This document shows positions 1 to 4,537 of a DNA stretch of 6,929 bases, piece by piece; position 1 is the stretch's first letter, and every line of letters begins with the position of its first letter. The notes under the pieces were generated by a model that saw only the letters and a program-made list of their open reading frames with translations, was not told the origin of the DNA and did not search any database. Origin of the DNA: Bacillota bacterium (GTDB lineage Bacteria; Bacillota_E; Sulfobacillia; Sulfobacillales; Sulfobacillaceae); the NCBI GenBank assembly GCA_021820165.1, contig JAKADW010000110.1, positions 1-6,929 on the forward strand, written 5' to 3'. The position numbers were made by a program, and so were the translations under genes.

Positions 1-751
1 GAGTGCCCGCCACGTGAAACGGCGTCCCGGACGAGGTCCCGGTCCATCCGTGATCATCCGGTGTTGACGTCAGCCATTGATAGCGGGGCCCCGTGCCGTC
101 GTTGCGGATTTGACAGGCTTGAATCCGTCCCAAGCGGTCCCGCACGGGAATCAAAAGGCCGGGAGCCCCTTTAATCTGCCACCGATCCCGGTCGGCATGA
201 TAGGCCACCCCAGGAATCCCGTGCAGGTCCCAGACCGATCGCCGGAGCGCTTCGAGGGCCTCCAACCGGACCCCCGGCGGTAAACTCGCATAGCCGTTGG
301 CACGAATCTGCCGGAGGGACAATCCCCGGGCCAATAAGGCATCCCGATGCGGATCCGATAAACCGAGTGTCGATACCAGCACTTGATAGGCCGCATCGCG
401 ATGGGACCGGGAGGCGCGGGGAAAGGGATCGGGTCGCGAAGGCCGGGCGGGCACCACGGGATCCCCGCGCCATTGGCGGAGATAGCGCACCGCCTCCATA
501 GTGGAACAGTTTTGCGTCATCCGAATCCAATCGACGGCATCCCCCCCCACCCCGCAGACCCAACAGCGCCAGTACTGCCGATCCGGGGCCACGTCCAAAT
601 TGGGGTGGGCTTTATCGTCGTGAAAGGGACAGCGGCCGAGCCACCGCGATCCCTTTTGGACCAAAGGAATCCGTTCCCGCACTAGGGAGACGAGATCGAC
701 CTCAGTCCGCAAGCTCAGCCAATCGATGGTGGAGTTCTGCGGCATCGGCAT
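1..751 (-). CDS. CHC2 zinc-finger DNA primase, N-terminal part (runs off the window)
   Basis: The frame stays open from the start codon to the window edge, giving about 250 residues with no stop. The N-terminus resembles the opening of DnaG primases (VDLVSLVRERIPL, residues ~18-30). It is followed by a CHC2 zinc-binding motif: CPFH (C41, H44) and CWVC (C63, C66), with the usual GGDAVDWIRM continuation. This domain contacts template DNA during primer synthesis. Towards the visible end, LLIPVRDRLGRIQACQIR and a later SGTPFHVA resemble the segment preceding the Toprim region in mobile-element primases of the DUF3854 type. The Toprim catalytic acidic residues lie beyond the edge, so activity cannot be judged. 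Two in-frame ATG codons (751 and 745) are possible starts. The first is chosen because a G-rich ribosome binding site lies 5 nt upstream of it. The gene overlaps the end of the preceding gene by ~50 nt and sits downstream of a DnaB-type helicase, consistent with a primase-helicase pair. The primase family is confident; the DUF3854 placement is inference. Confidence 0.88.
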   Translation of the reverse strand, partial: MPMPQNSTIDWLSLRTEVDLVSLVRERIPLVQKGSRWLGRCPFHDDKAHPNLDVAPDRQYWRCWVCGVGGDAVDWIRMTQNCSTMEAVRYLRQWRGDPVVPARPSRPDPFPRASRSHRDAAYQVLVSTLGLSDPHRDALLARGLSLRQIRANGYASLPPGVRLEALEALRRSVWDLHGIPGVAYHADRDRWQIKGAPGLLIPVRDRLGRIQACQIRNDGTGPRYQWLTSTPDDHGWTGTSSGTPFHVAGT

Positions 752-1220
752 CGGCACCCCCCGCGTTCCCCGACTTAACTAACTCTGGTCCCCGTAAAGG
801 CCATTGGGCCTGGGTGGTGACGAGCCATTCGGCGACCACGTCCCGGGCCTCGCAGGTCAGGGATCCTTCCGTCATTGTGCCGCTCACCAAAACCCGTTCA
901 TGGGTATGCCAGAGATCGGTCCACGCAAAGAAAACGCGGACCCAAGGCCCCTCCGCGTCGCCCCACGTGCCGCGCATCTGGTGGCGCAAGCCGAATCCGG
1001 ATGACGTCACATAATCGACAAGTCCGGAGAGCGTGCGGGATTTGGCCTTTTGATTCTTGGCGGGCCACAAAGAATTTTCGTCGCAGGTAATGGTGAGCTC
1101 CTGATTCTGCCAGGCGCGAAAGTGTCTCGCGAGCGCGCGGCTGGCCTCCTGCCACACGGTGGACGTGATATCAGGCGATGTCTCGGGTGTTTCGAACGGT
1201 TGATCGATGAGTGCTGCCAT
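702..1220 (-). CDS. Unrecognised 172-residue protein between helicase and primase
   Basis: I do not recognise this family. The protein is soluble-looking, acidic and rich in tryptophan and threonine, with no signal peptide or membrane segment. Features seen are an N-terminal low-complexity stretch (FETPETSPD), a central part rich in aromatic residues with alternating hydrophobics (WVRVFFAWTDLWHTHERVLV, about residues 93-112) that looks like beta-strand, and an alanine-rich C-terminal helix. The frame is open further upstream to 1364, but the ATG at 1220 is preferred. GAGGGG lies 6 nt before it, and the upstream extension is an Arg/Pro-rich sequence that merely shadows the previous gene. It overlaps the previous gene by 50 nt and the primase start by ~50 nt, so the three are likely translated together. 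Position between DnaB and primase suggests a replication accessory role, for example a primase or helicase partner or a single-strand DNA-binding factor. That is inference from context only. Confidence 0.75.
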   Translation of the reverse strand: MAALIDQPFETPETSPDITSTVWQEASRALARHFRAWQNQELTITCDENSLWPAKNQKAKSRTLSGLVDYVTSSGFGLRHQMRGTWGDAEGPWVRVFFAWTDLWHTHERVLVSGTMTEGSLTCEARDVVAEWLVTTQAQWPLRGPELVKSGNAGGADADAAELHHRLAELAD

Positions 1221-1695
1221 GGGGTTCCCCTCTTTCGCTGTCAGTACTGCTTTCGCTGTCGGTACCAGCCCTGTGATGCGAGGACGCGGGCGACGTCTTA
1301 AGGGTGGGTCCGATCGGGACGGCATGATCCGCGACAGCCAGCACCCAGGTTTTGGCGGCCTCAAAGACCGCCACCAGTTGATGGGATTGATAGGCCCAGT
1401 CGACGGCGGCTTCGGCCCGTCGCATGTCGTCCGCGTCGTCTAAGCGCTCTAACCGGGGATGGGCCATGAGCCGCATCGCGAACGCCAAAATGGCCTCCGC
1501 GATGGAGTCATCCCATTGCAAGACGGCGGGGGTCTGGAGCGAGGTCCACAGCCATTCCGCGATGATGTCCGGTTTGTGTGCGCGTAAGACCTTCAGGGCG
1601 GCGGGATGTAAGCCGGGTGCTTTCATGCGAATTTCGCCGGTCTTGGTCACATAAAGCGTAATCCCGGCTTGTTGGACTTCGCGTAAAGTTTGCAT
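1171..1695 (-). CDS. Small protein with TubC-docking-like N-terminal domain
   Basis: The product has 174 residues. Residues ~3-48 (TLREVQQAGITLYVTKTGEI, then a K/P-rich turn and LKVLRAHKPDIIAEW) match the pattern of the TubC N-terminal docking domain: a first helix, a beta hairpin 'G-x-x-L-x-V-x-x-x-G-x-I-R', and a closing helix 'L-x-x-H-K-x-x-I'. This fold mediates protein-protein docking in polyketide/peptide synthetases, and look-alikes occur in bacterial mobile-element replication regions. Here it would more plausibly dock a replication partner. Residues ~62-122 form predicted helices (a WDDSIAEAILAFAMRLM region and an AAVDWAYQSHQLV region). The tail from ~130 is disordered-looking and includes a duplicated six-residue unit (TDSESS/TDSERG) encoded by an 18-bp tandem repeat. 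The start at 1695 is fixed by AGGAGG 5 nt upstream. That site overlaps the helicase stop codon, so coupling to dnaB is likely. The gene is real with good confidence; the domain assignment rests on pattern recognition only. Confidence 0.78.
   Translation of the reverse strand: MQTLREVQQAGITLYVTKTGEIRMKAPGLHPAALKVLRAHKPDIIAEWLWTSLQTPAVLQWDDSIAEAILAFAMRLMAHPRLERLDDADDMRRAEAAVDWAYQSHQLVAVFEAAKTWVLAVADHAVPIGPTLKTSPASSHHRAGTDSESSTDSERGEPHGSTHRSTVRNTRDIA
1227..1232 (-). promoter_or_regulatory. Ribosome binding site that decides the 172-residue start
   Basis: GAGGGG on the minus strand is 6 nt before the ATG at 1220, inside the end of the TubC-like gene. It supports the 172-residue product over a longer reading frame that begins at 1364. 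Confidence 0.6.
1232..1267. repeat. Two-copy 18-bp tandem repeat
   Basis: CTTTCGCTGTCAGTACTG (from 1232) is followed directly by CTTTCGCTGTCGGTACCA (from 1250), with 15 of 18 bases identical. On the minus strand it encodes the six-residue duplication TDSESS/TDSERG in the tail of the TubC-like protein, and its end lies next to the ribosome binding site of the following gene. It looks like slippage expansion of a disordered tail. Confidence 0.6.
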
Positions 1696-1700
1696 CAGTG

Positions 1701-1706
1701 CCTCCT
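1701..1706 (-). promoter_or_regulatory. Ribosome binding site of the TubC-like gene
   Basis: AGGAGG on the minus strand overlaps the dnaB stop codon (1705-1707) and lies 5 nt before the ATG at 1695. It decides the start and implies coupling to helicase translation. Confidence 0.7.
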
Positions 1707-2907
1707 AGTAAAACACCGTCGTCGACGGCTCCCAGCGAACCGGGACGCGTCCGGTGGGGCCGTTGCGGTTCTTGGCCATAATCAGATCCACGCCGCCGGC
1801 TTCGGTGTGGTGGATAAACGCCACCCCATCGGCATCTTGTTCGAGGGCTCCAGATTCTCTTAGATCAGATAACGACGGCACGTGATCCGGTGCCGCATCA
1901 CTGGGGCGTTTGAGTTGACTCAAGGCCACCACCAACCGACCATCCCGCCGCGCCCATGCTTTAAGATCCCGGGACATCCGAGAAATTTCCTGTTCGCGGG
2001 AAGATTCTCGGCGCGAAGACTGGAGGAGTTGCAGATAGTCGATGATGACCACGTCGATTCGGGGCCCGCTGTATTCCGCTCGGGCCACGGCGGCTTGGAG
2101 ATCCGCCACACTGGCGCCATTGGCATCAATGACCCGGAGAGGCCATTGGCGCAGATGCGTTAAAGCTTGGAGTACTTGGGGATCTTGCGTGGTGGGCCAG
2201 GCTAGGGCAATCCCCTGCAAGGCGGCTTTGGGCAGTCCCGTGATTTGGGACAGCGCGCGGACACCAATCGCCGCCGGGGCCATCTCCACACTACAAAACG
2301 CCACGCCCCGGCCCGATTGCGCCGTATTCCAGGCCCACTGCACCCCGAGGGCGCTTTTGCCTTGGGAGGGGCGGGCCCCGAGCAACACCAAGTCTTGGGG
2401 ACCCCAGCCGGCCGTCGCCGTATCCCAGAGGGTAACCCCCGCCGACAGCCAGGTTGGGTCTCCCAAGGCAAGTCCCGAGAGTCCGTCGGCCGCTACCTCC
2501 TCGGCCCCAAAGACTCGACTTTGCTGGGTCGCGGTGAGGGCTTGGTTCAACGATTGGAGCGCCCGGGCCGCCACCGCCGTCGCGCCGAGATGATCATGGG
2601 GTTTGTTGAGCCAGCGTCCCAACATCCCGAGTTGACGATGGAGTCGTTGCTCGAGTAGAACCGGCCAATAGTCCGTCGAGGGGTGGGCATCGAGCGGTTG
2701 TCCCAAGGCGAGTTCGACGGCTGCCCGATCGACGCGGTGCCCTTGTTCGCGTAATTGGGCCATGATTTGCCACACCCGGCGACTGGTGGCGTGCGTAAAT
2801 ACCTCGTCACCGGCATCGAGCACTGTCGCCAGAAAACCTGGGTCCCGAGTCGCGGCGGCTAACGTAGCTTGTTCGCCCGTAGGCCATGCGGATTGAGGTT
2901 GAGTCAT
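1705..2907 (-). CDS. dnaB: DnaB-family replicative DNA helicase
   Basis: This 400-residue protein has the RecA-like core of hexameric DnaB (SF4) helicases, which unwind DNA 5'-3' at the fork and recruit primase. Visible motifs are Walker A GARPSQGKS (177-185, K184); the FCSVEMA segment carrying the catalytic glutamate E208; Walker B VVIIDYLQL (286-294, D290); LSQLKR with the sensing glutamine Q331; SDLRESGALEQDAD (347-360); and AKNRNGPTG (378-386), which supplies the arginine-finger region. The N-terminal ~125 residues resemble the DnaB N-terminal helical domain (VWQIMAQLREQGHRVD; LLEQRLHRQLG). The protein is shorter than typical chromosomal DnaB (~440-470), as is common for phage and plasmid versions. 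An ATGA overlap with the upstream gene and AAAGGAGGT 5 nt before the ATG fix the start and indicate translational coupling. No DnaC/DnaI-type loader is visible beside it, so loading may depend on the host or on one of the unknown neighbours. Confidence 0.95.
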   Translation of the reverse strand: MTQPQSAWPTGEQATLAAATRDPGFLATVLDAGDEVFTHATSRRVWQIMAQLREQGHRVDRAAVELALGQPLDAHPSTDYWPVLLEQRLHRQLGMLGRWLNKPHDHLGATAVAARALQSLNQALTATQQSRVFGAEEVAADGLSGLALGDPTWLSAGVTLWDTATAGWGPQDLVLLGARPSQGKSALGVQWAWNTAQSGRGVAFCSVEMAPAAIGVRALSQITGLPKAALQGIALAWPTTQDPQVLQALTHLRQWPLRVIDANGASVADLQAAVARAEYSGPRIDVVIIDYLQLLQSSRRESSREQEISRMSRDLKAWARRDGRLVVALSQLKRPSDAAPDHVPSLSDLRESGALEQDADGVAFIHHTEAGGVDLIMAKNRNGPTGRVPVRWEPSTTVFY

Positions 2908-3650
2908 GAAGGACCTCCTTTAACATTAGGGGTAGAGGTGTGGGATGTGGGTTCGACGAGGATGTCTAAGGAGTCAAACGCGCCATGCGCGCCATGATAA
3001 GACTGTTGACGCATCTCGACCAGCTTCACAATTTCCAAGGCATGCTCTAAGGCCATCCGCCATCGCACCACATCGGGCAAGTACACGTGATCGAGTTCAC
3101 CGTTTACGAGAATTTCCAGCCTTTGTTGGGATTCCAACAATCGCTGCACTTGACCGATGAATTCCAATCCCGTGCGGCGCAATACCAGCTGACGATCTAA
3201 AAGTTGAATTTCCCGTTTCATCTCGGCAATTTTTTGAGCCAACACATCGGGATCGGATTCGTCTATCGGCGGGGGTCCTATGGACGCTTTAGGGGGGGAT
3301 GTCTCGGCCTCAAACGGTGCCACAGGCGGTGCATAGCCTTTTTGGGCCGCCTTAATTTGCCGCACCATTTGTGTCATCCACTGAATGGTGACCGCGCGCA
3401 TCTTGGATCGTCTGACTTCCGCCACAATCAGCTTTTGAATGGCCGGAGATTGTCGAGCTAAGATGGCGAGGGCCACCCCACTTAAGTGTTCCGTATCCAA
3501 ATAGCGACGAGCGTCAGGAATTAAGCGGGTGACGGCTAGGCGATTCTCTACGGTCGATACACTACAGCCCAATCGTTCCGCGATAGACGCGATGCTTAAG
3601 CCCTGTTTTCGCAAAGCGTGTGCTTGGGCCGCAGCTTCGTGAGGAGTCAT
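2904..3650 (-). CDS. Short ParB-like DNA-binding protein lacking the N-terminal CTPase domain
   Basis: The product has 248 residues. Residues ~13-40 form a clear helix-turn-helix (LRKQGLSIASIAERLGCSVS, then TVENRL). This is followed by LIPDARRYLDTEHLSGVALAIL (43-64), which lines up with LIP...GQL...GAALAIL in the larger ParB upstream (158-182), allowing a 3-residue gap. This is the ParB/KorB-type DNA-binding region without the N-terminal CTP-binding domain. After a Pro-rich linker (~107-130), residues ~134-212 form a helical module shared with the C-terminus of the larger ParB: RRTGLEF at 158-164 and GELD at 184-187 are identical in both. The start at 3650 overlaps the previous stop (ATGA) and has GGAGGG upstream; the stop overlaps the dnaB start in the same way. 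Likely role: a DNA-binding partner or regulator working with the large ParB, possibly by hetero-oligomerisation through the common module. That role is inference. Confidence 0.85.
   Translation of the reverse strand: MTPHEAAAQAHALRKQGLSIASIAERLGCSVSTVENRLAVTRLIPDARRYLDTEHLSGVALAILARQSPAIQKLIVAEVRRSKMRAVTIQWMTQMVRQIKAAQKGYAPPVAPFEAETSPPKASIGPPPIDESDPDVLAQKIAEMKREIQLLDRQLVLRRTGLEFIGQVQRLLESQQRLEILVNGELDHVYLPDVVRWRMALEHALEIVKLVEMRQQSYHGAHGAFDSLDILVEPTSHTSTPNVKGGPS
2913..2921 (-). promoter_or_regulatory. Strong ribosome binding site of dnaB
   Basis: AAAGGAGGT on the minus strand lies 5 nt before the ATG at 2907, inside the last codons of the short ParB-like gene. It is the closest match to a full anti-16S complement in the window, suggesting that the helicase is among the better translated products of the operon. 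Confidence 0.75.
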
Positions 3651-4501
3651 GCGGATCCCTCCAGGTAATCGATCAAGGCCGCGTGGGATAAGCCGAATTC
3701 TCGCGCCAGCAATTGGAGCGTGAAAGTGTCGGGACGCGCCCGTCCTTTCTCATAGCTCCACAACGTACTCGGTGCTCGATAAACATTGGTACTTAATTGG
3801 GTCAAGGTCAATTGACGCTCCTGCCGCAAGAGTCGTAACCGTGCGCCTTCATCCGAACTCCAGATGATGATATGCGGTAAGGAGTTTTCGGTGGCAGTTG
3901 TTGATGCCGGGAGGACGCCCTGTGGATAGGGATACGGCAAGGTGTCGAGAAACGCCAAAGCTTCCGGAACACGCATACCGGGAAAGTTGTGCAAGTGTTT
4001 AAGGGGTTTCCTTTTCGTCTCGGTACTATTTTCGGTCGTGGTCAAATCGGCATATTCACGTTTTAAGCGATTAGTCACCAATTGAATGGCTTGACGTCGT
4101 GAAATGGAGGGATCTTTTTCACACCACAGATCGGCGTACGTGTGCAAAGCCTTGCGTAACAGATCGTAGTCTGCCGACGCCGCCACGGGAAACGTTGCTT
4201 TCACCGATTCCAATTGTCCGCGCGTGTTTTGGAGCTCCATCATGGTCAATTGGAGCTCTTGGTCTTTGCGCGCTATTTCGTTCAACGTCGATTGGATGTT
4301 CACCAAACGTGTTTCCTGTAAGGCTTGCTGTTGAGCATCCAGTGCTTTCTTTTTCTCGCTAGCTTGTCGCATTTGTAGCAGTTCATCCTCAATCATGGCA
4401 TTCAGATCGACCGCCGACTCTAGGGCTCGTGGGGCGGTTTCGAATGGTGAATACCGATCCTGGACCAGAAATGTTTCCTGCATAACACGTGGATCAATCA
4501 T
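3647..4501 (-). CDS. Coiled-coil protein with C-terminal Cro/cI-type HTH domain
   Basis: The product has 284 residues. Residues ~36-103 are a continuous Gln/Glu/Lys/Leu-rich heptad-like stretch (for example ASEKKKALDAQQQALQETR and ARKDQELQLTMMELQNTRGQ), strongly suggesting a coiled coil. A middle helical part (~110-155) includes SISRRQAIQLVTNRLKREYA. A linker follows, then an XRE-family HTH at ~220-281: RLRLLRQERQLTLTQLS, STLWSYEKGRARPDTFTLQL and LAREFGLSHAALIDYL, the usual five-helix order. Having the HTH at the extreme C-terminus behind a coiled coil is less common than the N-terminal arrangement of phage repressors. The start at 4501 is supported by AAAGGAG 8 nt upstream, 36 bp after parB. 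It overlaps the next gene by 4 bp. I do not recognise a named family. It could be an operon regulator, an origin- or centromere-binding protein, or a structural partner of the two ParB-like proteins. Its base composition is AT-richer than the flanking genes. Confidence 0.85.
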   Translation of the reverse strand: MIDPRVMQETFLVQDRYSPFETAPRALESAVDLNAMIEDELLQMRQASEKKKALDAQQQALQETRLVNIQSTLNEIARKDQELQLTMMELQNTRGQLESVKATFPVAASADYDLLRKALHTYADLWCEKDPSISRRQAIQLVTNRLKREYADLTTTENSTETKRKPLKHLHNFPGMRVPEALAFLDTLPYPYPQGVLPASTTATENSLPHIIIWSSDEGARLRLLRQERQLTLTQLSTNVYRAPSTLWSYEKGRARPDTFTLQLLAREFGLSHAALIDYLEGSA

Positions 4502-4509
4502 GGATAAGA

Positions 4510-4516
4510 CTCCTTT
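4510..4516 (-). promoter_or_regulatory. Ribosome binding site of the coiled-coil/HTH gene
   Basis: AAAGGAG on the minus strand, 8 nt before the ATG at 4501, lies in the 36-bp gap after parB. It fixes the start of the 284-residue protein. I saw no convincing hairpin or promoter in this gap, so the gene is probably cotranscribed with parB. Confidence 0.7.
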
Positions 4517-4537
4517 CGCAATAAAGAGCCCGACCCG

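Noticed and set aside
9..24. CACGTGAAAC, resembling half of the chromosomal parS site, on an element that encodes ParB-like proteins.
   Set aside because: Only one half of the 16-bp palindrome matches (about 10 of 16 positions) and it encodes ordinary primase residues (FHV). Other CACGTG or ACGTGA words in the window do not extend either, so chance is a sufficient explanation.
151..563. Two minus-strand reading frames of 81 and 130 residues.
   Set aside because: They lie in other frames of the primase coding sequence, have Arg/Gly/Pro-rich compositions typical of GC-rich shadows, and show no motif. The third minus frame holds the zinc-finger primase.
1221..1364. N-terminal extension of the 172-residue gene to a 220-residue product.
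   Set aside because: The extension is Arg/Pro-rich, lies wholly inside the TubC-like gene in another frame, and has no ribosome binding site as good as the one before 1220.
1910..1923. Inverted repeat TTGAGT-TG-ACTCAA within dnaB.
   Set aside because: The arms are only 6 bp and it encodes the conserved LSQLK motif, so it needs no regulatory explanation.
2042..2658. Long plus-strand reading frames (up to 183 residues) opposite dnaB, and similar ones at 383-685 and 5850-6491.
   Set aside because: Each lies antisense to a gene with strong motifs, shows no domain pattern, and has the composition expected of a complementary shadow in GC-rich DNA.
3807..3816. 10-bp palindrome GTCAATTGAC in the coiled-coil/HTH gene.
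   Set aside because: It is short, isolated and within the conserved HTH coding region. A palindrome of this size is expected by chance at this scale.
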